From the NCBI RefSeq assembly GCF_040807025.1, contig NC_090942.1, positions 192,628,247-192,692,246 of the forward strand: a DNA stretch of 64,000 bases, in the 5' to 3' direction. The notes below the pieces were generated by a model. It ran no database searches. It was not told the DNA's origin and worked only from the letters and a program-made list of their open reading frames with translations. The translations under genes and the position numbers were made by a program. The first letter of the stretch is position 1. Each line of letters starts with the position of its first letter. This DNA comes from Struthio camelus (taxonomy: Eukaryota > Chordata > Aves > Struthioniformes > Struthionidae). Positions 10,601 to 25,600 of this stretch are shown here, one piece after another.

Positions 10601-13600
10601 GAAACCATTTGCAGAGCAAGCTGCAGAACATAGCTCCGAAATGGGCACGAAAGAGAACGGAAAAACAAAACTAAGGTCACAAAAATACAGCGTACCTATT
10701 CTATTTTTAGATTTAAACAGTAAAATATATCTTGCTACGTGGTCACTTAAGAACCAGAACGTTACATGATCCCAGTTCACCACTGTGGGCAGCTTTCTCA
10801 GACTAACCCATATGTTTACACAAAAGCCAAGACACCTTGTTACTAGCCTTTATCCGTAAATTCATGCGGCCAAAGGACAACTTGCACCACATTCAGGCAC
10901 ACCTGAAGGCTTTGCTCTCCTACAGGCAAACTCAGAGCAGGCTCCTTTAATAACCGTCACAAATCCATCACAGGAGCTGGACAGCTTCGTCACTGAAATC
11001 CATACGGAGAAGAACTGCTGACCGCCAAAGTCTACAACTCCAGGCAACAAAAAGAGGTGAGATGTGTTAGCTTTGCTCAATGATTCAACACTGGCTAATC
11101 CCCACGCACGCCTTGCTGCGACATCCAGCTTTACACAGCAACCGCAAGCCTTTGGGATGACGCTGCAAGGCAGAAGCTCCATTTTGCTCAGGCGAAAGGA
11201 AAAGGAGCTGGAAGGAAGGTCAGGCATCTCCTCAGGGGAAAATGAAGGTAGTAGCACCACAAGTGACAACTCTGTGTGTCTTCAGTTTCCCACCTGAAGC
11301 ATCCTGGATAAGTAAAATGTTCTTAGAGCTTGAAGGGTTACTGGCATTTTTAACCACCTAACATTTTTGAGCTGGAGGTGCTCACCATCTACATCTTACA
11401 TCACAGTCTACATCTTACAGTTTTGAACCTTCAGTAATTAGAAGTTGCCTCAGGGAGCTAAAAGGCATGTGCCTTTGGGCGGCTTGGCTGGGGCATGGGA
11501 GAGCTGGAATTTGGATACTTACAAAACAACCACTTCTTAATTTCAAATATGTGTAACCGGTGAAACATCCAAGCCAGGTAATATAAACCCAAATCTTTTT
11601 GGCAGCTCAGACAGAGCAGCAAGTATCAGCTTCTCAGCAGACCTTTGATTTCAAATCACTGTGATTAGTCTGCTGTAATTTCAACCAGGACTGTACTGGT
11701 ATTTTGCAAGCACAGTTTAAAAATGCAAGTACAGTTTCAAATCGATGAGAGTTTAAAAGCTGAGGACTAAATTCCTCTCCCGGTTACATCAGCATAGACT
11801 TAGTACAGATGATGAGAATGAGGCTCAGGGGCACTAACCCTAAAACAGGAGGCACGGATATTGCAGAACAGGGCACAACCAGGCAGCAGTGTTTTCCCTC
11901 ACTCTCTTCAATATTTACAGTTCTCTTTTGCTGGTTCTCAGCAAGTTAGTATTTCATTTTAAAAAGTGACATTGGGGAAAATGCTCTTCTCCGACCCACT
12001 CTACAAGGCTGGTTCACCATGGAACTTCCTGTAACATATCCTATACTTTACCTTGCTCGACAGGGATCAGCCAAATGCCTCACTCGGGGAGACCCTCCGT
12101 GGGGACTTACAGGGGAACTCTGCTGGACCTCTAGTTACGCAGGTTACTCTAGGCTGCTGCCACTAGTTATAAATAAGCAATTTCCAGCGGATCACATTCA
12201 CTGAATCACCCCTGCACTTCCCCCACAACACACGTGTGTTCCCCCTACGCACATTAGATGGGGTAAGGCACATCACAGCCCTGCGGAAACGCTGCCCATG
12301 GGCGCTGCTGGAAAAACCAACGACGCGCCATGGAAGTTAGTGCCTGAGTTTGGCCCTTTGAGCTGAATAGATGAACGTTATCATGGCGTACTGCATGTTT
12401 TGCTGGGCATCTGAAGGCCTCAGCATTAGGTCCACACAGTAGCAAGCGGTGAGCAAGGCTTGGCCTACGGTACCTACGCTCTAACTGGGAATGGGGTGCA
12501 ACGGATTAAAAAAGGGAAAAGAAGTGACGAACGGGAAGGCGGAATGAGAGCAACAGCAATGAGTGACATGGTCACATGCCAGCATCATTTCCACTTATGC
12601 CAAACCCTCACAAATGCCTCTTAAAACACTTAAAAACAGCTGATCCCAAGGACTGGGCCATGCCTATCATTAATTTAGGAATAGCAACCCATGTGTTTCG
12701 GACATAAAAATCTGGCAGTTATTCACAGAGTGGCTAACAGAGCCCAATCCTCTGCTCCCTGCCCTCCCTAGAAATCTCCAAGGCTGCAAGTGTTTTGAGC
12801 CTGATTGCTCTCTTATCTTGGAGCTGCATACTTCCTGATAAGGAGGAAGAGTAGTAGGTACTCACTGCTGTTCAGCTGACTATGGAGGAAGTCAGCAAGT
12901 GAACAGCTTACCAGGCTGCTTATTTCAGGGAGGGATTTATTTCTTTAATTCTCCTTGAGGCATTTTTTGTAAAGGAAAAGCTTTTTGAAGCAGCTGTACA
13001 TCCTCTAAGCCTCCGCACCAGAGACCCGAAAGGTTTTTTCCAAATCAGAAACGGCAGAACTACAAAACTCAACAAGTCATCCTGAATTTGAGGAGGGTGA
13101 TGTAACCTTTTGGAACAGCATGCCTTTTGGTGTGGGCTGGTACATTTTTCAGCCATCTTGGTGAAGGATATTTTCACAGACTCAATCCTCCCTTTTGCAA
13201 ATCATCAATAACTCTATTTACATAGTTTGAAATTAATGTGCTAATTCCAGAATAAAGGTAGCTTTGCATGGCAACAAGTCCACTCACCCTCTGACTCAGC
13301 AAAGAGAACATTTTTGATAGGAAAAAAAAAAAGTAAATTCCCCCCCCCCCCCAATTAGCATTAATCATAATGAGAAAAAGGACACTGGCTGCATCTGGTA
13401 ATTGTTTACAGCTGCATTAACGATCAGTGCAAAAAGATGGAAGGATTAAACTCATTACAGATTTACCAAATCTTTTTAATAGGTTTAAAAGCAAATCGTG
13501 TTCCCACTGTTACACAGTGCTAGCACTCTTTACTTGTAGAGTTTCAGCACACTGTTTTCTTTTATCTTTCCACAGAATCACTGAGTAAAATGACCGAAGA

Positions 13601-16600
13601 AGTGGGGGAAGGCGCTGTGGATACCATGTAGAAGCTATGTATTTTGTTACCTTCCAGCTCATTGCTATCTGAGTGACTACCCTCAGCCTGAACAGAAGTG
13701 GTGCTGCTTTAGATCTCACCCGAAGGAAGGCAAAGACAAATCAGACCGAGGCTCACTGATGGAAAGGTTTGCTATTAAGACACTTTCAAATATTTGGAGT
13801 GATTTGAAAACCCTTTAGCCCTATTCTTCTGGCCTTTCTTTTGCCCACCTTGGAAGACCCTTTTATAAGCAGAAGAGAAAAGTCTGCTGCCTCCACAGCT
13901 CACTCCAGCTTACCTTGAATACATGAAATGCTTCAAACTGAATGTTGGGGCTTTTATCTCGCAGCAAGTTCATCATCAGCTTCAGATTCTCTGGCTTGCT
14001 GATGTATTTTGTCATGATGGCAAAGTTGTGCCGGTCCAGAATCAATTCACCCAGCAGCTATAGGGACAATTGCAAAAAGTAAAGTTATCTAACCCACCAG
14101 CTTTTTTTTTTTTTTTCGAATGCAAAGAAAGCAGCAACACATTTCTAGGTTTGTCTAAAGAGGTTTCAATATCACTATCTCAAAACAAAAAAAAAAAGTA
14201 TATGGGTTTGTTATCAAGTAGTGAGCTAACGCCCAGTAATACTCATCTTCCAAATACTAAAGAGATGGATACCATTTGGATGGGATGCAATAGGAGCTAG
14301 TGTGAGCCCGCTAGGGCAGAAGCAAGTGTAGCACGACTGTCCCGCAAACACATCTTCATTTCATTCAGATGTTACATTAACAGCCCTATTTGGTCCCGTC
14401 ATGTCAGACTCGGTGCTGCGGTGGCAAGCAGCAACAGACAAATAGGGTCTATCACGTCGCTCTCAAGTTCTTTCTAACCTATGATACGGACCAAAGTACA
14501 AATTTTAGGTCAGACAAAAAGGGATGGTGCTTGTTCCGCAGAAATGGCTTAGCGCTTCACCAGAGATCCAGGAAATAAAACTCACAGCTAATTCTTTGGA
14601 ACAAGAGTACTGGCAAGCACGTAGCCCCCTTTTTTGTTACAAAGCACGTGGCTGCTCTGTTACAGGAAATACATTGTCATGTTCGGCATAACACGGATTT
14701 CAAATTCAGGAGGAAAACGCTGAGAAATTTTACCTTACCTTCAAAGATTGTCTCTTTGTTACGTAATTCTCAGAATGAAGGAGTTTTTCGTAATCCTCAA
14801 AGATCTAGAGTACCAAGAAAACACAAGTGCATCCCACTGAGATCCAGCCAGCCTTCGCCCCGCTCCCTTCTCGCGCTCCTTCCCAGGCCAGGGGTGCAGC
14901 AGAGGTAGCAGCGGCAAGGCCCCCCAGCGCTTCAGTGCCTGCCTGAGGGTGCTTCCCCCTCAACTATCCCTCTTTGCTCATGGCTGTGACTACGTACAGG
15001 AGCTTTAAATCATCTGGGACACTTGGGGCTTGTGCCCATGCCGCCTTCTTTTGCAACAGGATGAATCTGCTGCCAGAACACAGGATCCAGCACGTAGTGG
15101 CCACTCATTCATACTCAAAACCACCTACCAAACACGCCAAAAACCCCACTGGCACCTAATAACGCTAATTTCCACAATTTATACTTCAATTTTTAAATGT
15201 TACATAAATGTAGAACAGGGACTGCTCCACTGCAGTGCTTCAGTGCTAACAGAAAAAAGATTAGCAGAGATGGTAATTTTGCTCCAGTTAAACTGCAGTT
15301 ATGACTCAGCAGTAATAAGCCTGATTTTTATTTAAACTTTTTGCTAACTCTATAATGAAGAAAAAATTAGCCTTTGCCCTTTTTCCTTTGGCAATGAAGT
15401 AAAGCATACCTAAGGTAACATGCGAACATAACCTGAAGTCTAATTCCATTATCCATATTAGTCCCAATCGTAGCTGATTCCAACGGAATTTTTCTCACCC
15501 ACGTTTCATTTAAAATAGATCTGAAAATCAAAGTGAAAAATGGCAACAAACCAATTGCCTAATTGACTTAGGATGGTAAGGTGGATGTTGACATCTCAGT
15601 CTCCTGATCAGGTACACGCCGTTTTCAGCAACGCTATTACTTCTTCTTGTAACGCTTCTCCTCTGTCCCAAAGTATTACAAAATGACACTGCCATGGCCC
15701 TATCAGTGCTGGAGCACAAAACTGTTTGAAGAAAGTAAAGACTCTTTTTCCCCATCATCTACCTACATACTAAATTTACCGTTTTCATTCAGGTATGTAT
15801 GGGGAAATACGTTGCGTAGAGAGAGGCATAAGAATTGTTATAAAACAGTGAGTTCTCCTGAAAATTTGACATATGTGGGGGCAGAAGGGGTGCCTTCATT
15901 TTCAAATGCCAAAAGGGGATTCCCCGCTGGTAAAAGCAATGCCTTTCATTTAGGTTTGCAGTCCTATGTGACAATTTTATGTGGAACATGAAATCCTGCA
16001 CTGCTAAAAGTAGGCTCTTTCTAGCTAAACATGAGCAGATTTAAAGAATTCTATCACTTATACTTACTGTATCATAATTTTGTTCCAGGAAATCTGCTAC
16101 CAATAATTTGTGTCTTGTTAGCAAGTCCTGAAAAAGAACAGAGAAAGATTACCTATTCATTTGGTTGTCCCTTTTATTCCCAAATTTAAAAAAAAAAAAA
16201 TACTTTCACAAGCTATTTCCAACATTATTTCAATAGAGAAAAAGAGTTTAAAAATACTACTGTGTCAAGTTCAGCTGCTGTATGCTTTTTAGGACTTCAG
16301 GAAGAATTAAATGAATGCTACCGGAATCAGTACAAAACTCTTGCAAGGCTCCTTCTTCATATTCTGCTTTCCTCACACCCTTTCCTATGGTCAGCGTGCA
16401 CAGCACTTATGATAAATTGGAGTGGGAGAGAGGAGGAAAACAAAACAACCCTTAACGGAGGGATCAAACGTGGTCCCAGAGCCAAAAGGGATCTGCACCC
16501 TACCCCACAACTGGAAGATTATGGTAAATTTAGCCAATTGCTATTTCTGATCTCCAACGAACGCAACAAGGCAGTCTCACGCTCAACGACTGGCGATACC

Positions 16601-19600
16601 ACACCGATCTGTTTAAAAGCCTCAAAGTTAGGGACCACATCTAAGCCAGCCATTCAGGGTCCCAACACAGTCATCCCAGCCCTAGAAAGGTGTCTCAGAT
16701 AGGTGGGATGAATTCCCCCTGCGGCTGTATTTCTGCCCCTCGGTGGGCTTACTGCAACAAGTAGCAGACCTCTCTGACAGCTGAAGCTGCATGGGACGCA
16801 TCCCATCTGAAAAGGTGGCCACCTAATTCAAAGCTAAATCAAAGCAAGCTCCCCCGTACAATGGTAATGCTGGTGCTCAGTGGACGGAGATGCAAACGTT
16901 CAGCTCCAGGAGAAGTCAAGTCTCTTTACTAGATGAATAGCTATAAGTTGAAGTGGCCAGTTTGAGGCACTTAAGTTTAATTTTCACCTCATTGCTTCTT
17001 TTACTACATAACACTGATCACAATAAATGACTGATGAAGACCATTCAAGCTGATATTTTTTCAGTGAATCACTTTCTATTACTTTTTCACCACCTCTTCC
17101 TTGGCTTTCTTATCCACCATCAGAAACTGAAGCAGATGAGTTGTTGTAGCAGATGTGTCTGTGCATCTGCTTCAAATCCTTTACATACTAGTCCTTTAAT
17201 TTATTTTTACCATAAATTATAAGAGGAAAGCAGAGTGCTATAAAATCCAGCATATTATATTTTTTAATATATTCCTTTATCTAGTAGGGCTGCAATGATC
17301 TCAGTTTAAATGGCTGAGTGCATCCAAATGTGCTTCACACACTTTTATGCAGGGCACTTACGAGGCAAGTACAACATTTCTCAATAGGGGGCACAAATGG
17401 AATACAATCCAAAATGAGTTTTTCATAGAAAATCACAAGAGAGCGTGGAGGGGCAGTATTCAATCAGCACTCTTCCCAGCTGCTACTGGTACCCTCCCCA
17501 GCTGAGCACATCTCTACATGCAAGCCCATTCTCCTCTGCATTTTCAGCCGCTCAGTTTCCCCTCTGCTGGGCGCCTGGCTGAATTTAATTAAAAAGCACG
17601 TCTCAAGATCATCAAAAATTCCAATGCTTTCCTACTGTAAATATCCTCAGACTTTAATGTACTTTTAATTAAACTCTCCTCTGGTGCATAGACTATCCGA
17701 GGCTTTCTGCTCCGAACCAGACACCCAGGTGGCAACGTCGTAAACCCAACATGGGGGAAACAGAACTGACAACATGAGTTCAGTAATCCAGGCAGTGAGC
17801 AATCAGAGCGCTTATTTTTATGGTATTAGAAATCAAGGTAGCTCTGTATTTCATGATTCAATTGCTTCCCCATCGCTTCTTGCCGTTCCAGGCATTTGGA
17901 GTAACAGCCAAATAAATGAGATGAGATGAGACTAACTGCCGGTTTGTTTCCAGAGCTAGCTAAATATCAGAGGCTAAGAGGCAATTTTTAAAAATGCAGT
18001 TTATGGATTTGCCCCACACTTTTGCTTTCTGACCTATGCGTGAGGACGAACTGCACTCGTAACTCCTCTTATGCCAATACACGTGCAGATGTAGAATGCT
18101 GTGTTTAAACCCCGCTAAAAATGCATTTGGAGCTCAGGAGACAGAAGCAAGTTTCACAGCTGTAGGTCCACGAACGACATCCATCCCCGTTTTCTCTGGA
18201 GGGCCGCAGCAGTCTGTAGTCCCTGTCATGGCTTAACTGACCCTTGCCTGCGTCCTGTTGCCCCCCCACCAACCCAAGTTGGGAGGAGGGACTCAACCAC
18301 GCATCCTGCTATCCTGCTTCGCCCAAGCGAGACCTGGGCCAAAGATGCAAATCCCTTCTATCTCACGGCTAACAGAATCCAAAAAAATTTATTTCTGACC
18401 AGAGCTAAACACACTTCTGAGCACAGGGTAAAATGCCAGAGACATTGAATTTAAATGCATTCTTATATCGACCCACACATGTATTTTTAATTGGACTAGT
18501 GTGTATTTCTGTGTGACTTCCACTTTCATAATGTTCACCTTAAACATTATGAAACTTAAAATAAGTGAAAGAGCAACTTAAAATAAGTGAAAGACACTGC
18601 TGATGATTAATAGGCTGGTTTGAATTGCTAATCCTGTCCAACTCAGTATTTAAGAACACAAAATTATTTCCATTATCAAATCTTTACCTCATTCAATAGG
18701 TCAGCAAAAACTGAGGCCAGGTTTCCGTATGTGCTGAATTGCTGAGCTGAACTCTCTAACATTTTAGTTATTCCTAAGGCCTATCTAATGATGTTTCTAA
18801 TTAGCTTTGAGAGGAAAGAATGAACAACCTGTTTCTATGACAGCAAAGAACCAACTGATAGAAGAAAAAAAAGTTATGTCTATATTTAGAAGACTGTCTC
18901 CCTGTAAAGAATTTTCCTCAGTTTTCTGCAATTATTTTTGCAGAAATAACCTACTTGTTCCTGTGTTAAGCCTACGGGTACCAACTTTTGCTAAAGACTA
19001 CATTAGCACCTTGCTGGAAAGATGATGGTCACACACAAAATCCAAGAAATTCAGCAGGTTTCACCCAACTTCATTTTTAATATGAAATACAGGGTCTATA
19101 AAGTGTGTGGGCCAGACAGATCCCATTGTTGAATCCTGCAGCCCGAGGTGAACCCTACATACTGCTTTTGAACCCCTTCTGCTGCTTTGAAGCAACCTCC
19201 ACAGTAGCACCAATAGCCAGAGACCGAAGGGGAAGGAAACGCAGGAGCTGCCAGCTGGCCCCTTCCAGCTCCCCCTCACACTCCGACGAATACGGGGCTC
19301 ACTTGCAAGTAAAGAGGTGGCAGTGTCTGAATTGCCACTGGAAGGGTTTCACGGTAATGTCAAGGCCTTCAAGTGTGACCGATGTGGTGCTTTTACCTAC
19401 TGAGCTCTTAGCGGTCTGGTCCTTACGCTGAATCACGAGTCACAAAAGTAAGCACACAGATGAGTTTCAGTACAATCAGCAGGCATGGCATTAGTCTAAA
19501 CTTGACTGCCAGACTCAGAAGGGTCAGCAAAAATTAGAGGATTTTAAAGGTTCCTTCTGTTTCCTGGTTGTTGTCACAACAGGTAGTGGTTTTATTTTGG

Positions 19601-22600
19601 GGGGAAGCTGGAGAGAAGAGAGGTTATGCATTTTACAAGAACTGTACATAATGCATGATTAATCTGAGTTTTAAATGGTTGCCTAAAAGGACTTGGGATA
19701 TCAAGATGCAGAACACTCGTGAAATGTAAATCTGGTTTAAAGAATCTTTGCAGACTTGATCACTGTTGTGAATCCTGTTACAAACAGACCAAGAATTAAT
19801 TATTATTATTGCTTCTGAGCAATAAGAAAGCTGTCCAGTGTAAAGGCAATACAACACTCAATTGATGGAATGTCATTTTAAACAGAACGCTGACGCAGGT
19901 ATCAAATAATTTACCTTGAAGGTAGCAAAGGCATCAGAAGCTATATCAAACGTTGACATTTCCACATATTTGAAAAAGTCTCTGAACTGCTCTGAGAAAA
20001 GTATGATTTTGGCCAGCGGTTCATGTCGGATACACTCTCTTAGCATAATTCCACAGCGTAAGGCAATATGCGAGGTTTCATATCTGCAGGACAAAAAGAA
20101 ACAAAACCACTAAAACACAGAGAGACAAACATGAACGGGCAATTTTCTAGCGAAAGGAAATTTTGTAGGATAGGAAATGTGCGTGCTGGAGCAAACACCA
20201 CCACATGTTGCACACATGGTGGCTCTCAACCAGAGCGCTGCATCCAACCTTCAGCTTATAACTGAGAAAGAGACACGCAGATAAGGCTGCCTGCATTTTC
20301 CATTCCAAACCTCTGTCTTCATAAGCCAAAACACATTTCAGTGTAAACGTGCATTGCATCTCCCCTCTGTGAAAAGATCGTTTAGGGGAGTGTATAAAGT
20401 TTCAATAGACTTGCTTCACCCTTTTGGATTTATGAGAAAGCTAAGCCCATGCAATATAACATTCTCCCATTTCAAAATTAATTCTGAGCTCCTCAGCTTA
20501 TCCAAGAAAAATGTTTCATCTCATGACCATCCCTCAACTCCCACTCTTCTTCTAGAGAATGTCACTCTAGAATATTAATATCAAACAAGGAAGGTAGGAA
20601 GAGTTGATCCAGGCCCTCTGCCCATGACTAAGCTTTCTGTAGTTCTGAAGAGCTTTTCTGCAATTTAGGAGGAGATCTGCTCAATTCCTCCTCTGCAGAG
20701 ACTAAGGACTTGTCCAGCAGACAGGTATCCGTTCCTCAAGTTACAATCTTGTTATGGCACAGGCTCTGCAACGGATAGGAGCCAGCACACTTCTAGATCT
20801 CAGAAAGGATGGGGAAGGCATTCAGATAGTCTTCTATTTCTATGAAGTCTTGATTTCTTTAAAGTCAAAATTAATCCAAAACAAAACTGTTAGAAAAACA
20901 ATTTTAAAAAGCCCCCCAAACAAGAGAGAAATCTAACAGTCAGGAAGGAAGGACTTAAAAGGAACATATTTTAACAATATTCAGTCATGTGAAAGCAATC
21001 AAGTCCAAGGGGACAGAAAGCACACTCTGTTTCAATAAGCTGGCTCTACTATATCAGAACTGCGTATTATCACCCAGAGCTTATCAGCATCATTTTTCTT
21101 CTAGACAATTCATTTCTATCACTAGGCCAAAAAGAAAAAAAAAAAAAAAAAGACAAAATGCCATCTATGCTGTAGGTGAGTGGGCCCTCAAATTTACCAC
21201 CAACTTGCAATTTAAAAGAACAGTAGTGTTTTGAGAGCATACCAGAGCTGCATACTTCAACCTGATGCCAACAATAGTTGGCTTAATGGAAAATGAACAA
21301 CTGATTCCAAAAAGGCAAATCAAGCTTCCCACCCTTAAGCACGTGCATGCAGTCCAGCCCCTATTTGTGTCATTTTGGGGAACATTTGCAAACTTGAACT
21401 TAATACTCTTTAGATAATAGATATTTGTTGATGTTTTCTGTTAAGATATACCTCTCGTTTACTCCATTAATTGGAATAGTAATTTTCAAGTAAAAAGAGG
21501 GAGAGTTGCTCCTAGGAGTGCAGCCAGGAAAATATTTAACAGTTGGCCAAGGAATATTTTGGTTGGAATACAAGCAAACTACATTGTTTCCAGCACAATA
21601 ACTTTTAAAAACACAAGTATCAACAGAATCATTCTTAGTCAAATGCTCCATTGCCTAGAACTGGGTTACGGACCTGTGACTATTCACACACGCGAGGGAA
21701 GTTGGGCTTGGCTCCTGCAACAGGCCTGAAAGAAGCTTACAGGCTGCCTGCTCATAACTAGCATGTTCTCTGTACCCACACTTCCATGCAAAGCCACCAG
21801 GCAAGCAGGAACAGTAGAGCTGGGTTTCAAAATCATTTCTAATGAGCCGTTATTACTCTACGCTGACGTACTCCTGCAGCAGAAACAAAAAATTGTGTCC
21901 TTCTCCGTTCTGATGGACTTACAACCTAAAGAACTCCCCAGACGTTGACTACTGGGCAACCAGAAAAAGGCAATGACGGATTTGAAATATTTCAAAACAT
22001 TTATTGTGGAGGCTGAAAGAGGCAAGACAGCCCGAGAGCAGAAACACGCGTTGGTGCAATGGGAATTCATCCCGTGTGGCTAGCGCAGAAGATGGCACAA
22101 GGTAAGGAGCACAGGAAGGAGACTAGGAAGGCATCAAGCCTGGAAGAGAGGAGCTCTTGACAAACAGCTATATTCCTATTTGATTTTACACTAACTTCTA
22201 CACTAGCTTGTTTTCAAAGCTATCCTTGGATAAACCCAAGGGAAATTTTGCAACTTCAGCCAATATACCGTTAAGATTTACTGTGCTGTAACGTGAACAG
22301 ATCATCACAAAACAGACCAGAGGCTGTGGCTGTGTACATTAGAGACAGGACCTGGCAGGATATATATTCACACAGGATCTTACCTAGTCACATAAGATCC
22401 TACACATTTATAACTTGAGAGAAACACTGCTCACAGTGCCACAGACTCCAAAATCCACTATAGTCACTGTACTAGAAAGGAAGAAAATATTTTAAATTAT
22501 AAAGGACCCAAATTATTTCTAGGCTAATGTCTCTGAATGCAATAGATTGATACCAGAGAAAAATTTGGGCCAAATATATCAGAAACTGTATACACCAGTA

Positions 22601-25600
22601 TTGTGTTCATCTGAAATCCTACTTGCACACAAAGCCTGCAGACACAGAAAATAAGAAGCTATGAAAGCAAGTCCCCACTCAGCAGGAAAGTCAATTAACC
22701 TACCAAAAAAAATGTAAGCAAGCAATGAATCATGTGCTACATATTTTTTTGAAGCTGAAAATCTGGGAGGGAGTTGCCGAGAAGTAAAACAAAGCCTAAA
22801 AGGTAAGAACAATTATCGCAAACTGGCAGTGCCACTGGAGTATTTGGCGGGAAATATGGGGAGGGAGATCTGATTCAGGATCCTTCCCACTCAACAGAGC
22901 TCACATTATGCAGTGAAAAAGCAACCTTTTGTTGATACTGTTGGGAACTGACCGTCAGGAGGCAGAGGAAATTTTGCATCCAATACAAGTCAAACAATGA
23001 CAAGCCTTCACAACAGTCCCAGGCTCTTTCTTTTACAGTCATGGCTAAAACGCTGGGTTTTTTTTTTTCCCCTCCTCTCCAAATACCGTCATATAAAAAT
23101 CACTGAATGGTAACTCCAGTCTCTCACAAGTGAGCCAAATTCATTTTCCTTCCCTTTATGCACATTTTGATTTCAGATGTTTCATTTCACATTAAATAGG
23201 CCTGAAAACATGTCTTCAAGTCATGTTTTCAAGCAGTGATGTCTAACATTAAGTATGTGTGTCCCAGGCGCATAGCTCATTGCACACAAGCACTACACAC
23301 GGCCTGCACAAAGCAAGCTGCATGTTTGGGGCCCTACCCCGGCTTTTGGCACGTATTTTAAGTATTGTTTTTAGACATTCCTGGCAGTGGACGTACGTAG
23401 GTAAGACAGTGTTGTGTTTGGCTTCATTACACTATTTGGGTCCCCTCAGTGCTTGGTAAAACTGTTCTGGGCTATTGCTGAAGAATTCGGTAGCACTTGC
23501 TAATGAGGAACTCAAGAAATGACAATGAGGACAGAGCGTGCCCATACAGTGCAGAGAGTCAAGATGTCAAGAACAAGGAGTCAGAAGCCCAAACTAACGC
23601 AGCTACACTGAAGGTCTAAGGCAGGATACATCAGCTGTCTCCACAAAGTACATAACTGGGGCTGTTTAAATATACTCCCTGATAGTTGGCTCGGGTCACC
23701 ATACAGTGAGATGTTGTGTCCATCAGCAGCACATATGCAGAACACACAATCTTTACTATCATCTTAATATTATTTGTTTTTACAGATGCCAAAGAATATC
23801 TGGGACATGGTCCAAAAATACTTTTTAGCTTTAAATAAAGCTGAGACATATGGAAGAGATACATATGCAATGTGCCAAACAAAAATGAGTGGAAAAAACA
23901 TGGGGGGTGGGGGGGGAATCCAAAAAGTAAAGACAGAGAAGAGGGAAGAAAATGATTATATCTACACACGGAATTGAAAACAGTTGTACAACTTGCTTCA
24001 GCCGTGACTGAGAGAATTATCATCACTGCCCTGAAACAAGTATTTTGAAGTTTATATAAATGTTGAATTTAAATGAACAAACGCAAAAAAAAAAAAAAAA
24101 AAAACATTTAACGAGCGTACTGGCTTTCCTTCTGAGGAAGCCGGTGTCCAGTAACACAAAAAAAGTCAGTTTCAAAACTAAAGATAAATCACCACTCATC
24201 ACAATACTTTTAAAAGCAAGACCTAGTTAAGAACAACGAGCTGCCCAGGTTCCTCACAACTCTGCCTGTGTGAAAGGCAGACCCAAACCTCTTACTGTCA
24301 CAGCAACGTTTTGCCTCCGTGTATGATGACAAGCTCATAATTCTTTCAATTATTGATATAAATCAGTTCTCTCAACTACTTTTTCCTACTCAGCTGTACT
24401 GGAATGTTGCCCACTTTGAAGCAAATAACTATTTCAGGAGGAAAGGAAACATGCTCTAGAAGTGCCTATTTCTGACTCTAAAAGGAGGCCAGGGCATCTC
24501 GGTCAGGTCTGCATTTGGGAGATGTGGAAGCTGGTTGAAAGGAATTTTACCCTTGGGGTTGCCTTCCTATCGTGCAAATATCTCAGATGGTGTTTAAGTA
24601 TTTTCCCCATTCAGGTTGTGGAGCAAATGGTAAAAATGCAACTCTTCAGCCTCAAGAACAAAAAAGACATTTTAAAAGTTCATTTCCTTAAAAACTATTA
24701 TTTTAAAAGGCTTATGGCATGATTTTGAATGGCTGTTACTAGTCTAACCATACATGAATTCCATGTTGTTTCATACTGTTCAGCTAATACACACACTCTT
24801 ATTTTTAAATCATGTCTTTAATCCTAAGCAATCACATATATTCTCCTTTTCTTGGAGAAAAATAAATAAAATCATAAAGCCAGAAAAGAAGACCACAGAA
24901 AACTGAAAGGCTGATCAGAAAACAGAAGATTTCAAGAGCTGGAAAAGCAAAGATTCTTGCTAAGGGGAAGGCACTTTGTGGCCAAGCAGAGAGGACAGAA
25001 ACCTCAAGAATTTTAGGCCAATGCTTGCACATTCCTGAATGCTGTTGCAGCTGATGTCCTCACCCCGCTGCAGCGCACTCCCCCTCTTTGGCCAACTTAC
25101 CTTGGGAACCATTGGCTTACAGCTAAACAATTACTCCCTCAGAGGTTAAAAGGAAAAAAAAAGATTTAACGCTGAAAGAAACGAAGTTCATTGCTGGCAT
25201 AATTTAAAGTTGAAACTCACATGTGGCTACAAGCATTTAAGAAGTCTGCCCCACAGGCACAACTACTCTTTTTGTGCATTTTTGCTTCTCTGTGTTCTAC
25301 CGCGCGGTGGTCCAAGCACTGGACTCCAGTTATTTACAGACACCGCTATAACTCACTGTCGCAATGCAAAGAGGTCGAAAGGACAGTCAGCAGTAGCCAA
25401 CAGTGCTACAGAAGAGTTTAAGGCAAGCATTGAAGTCCTTGTCCCATGGTGAGCAGGCAAAAACAAATCAGCACATAGTTATTCCAACGTGAAGTCCGGT
25501 GAAGAAATAACGGTCAAATAAAATAATTCAATCATTTAAGGGTATACATTTAAGTAAAAAGTAAGTCAGTAGAAAAGAAACAAAATAAGAAATCTGGAAC

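Larger units (their letters stand above)
7601..13913 (-). other. CAB39L: CAB39L intron between coding exons 7 and 8 (6.3 kb)
   Basis: GTAAGC...TTAG, phase 0. The exon 8 end is CpG-rich to about 8520 and then turns AT-rich. It contains a 13-bp C run (13340-13352) and a 19-bp-period duplication at 11388-11419. No further exon or recognisable transposon is seen. Confidence 0.9.

Noticed and set aside
16262..16702. 146-codon plus-strand frame inside a CAB39L intron
   Set aside because: No family match, opposite strand to the gene, and no promoter or poly(A) context.
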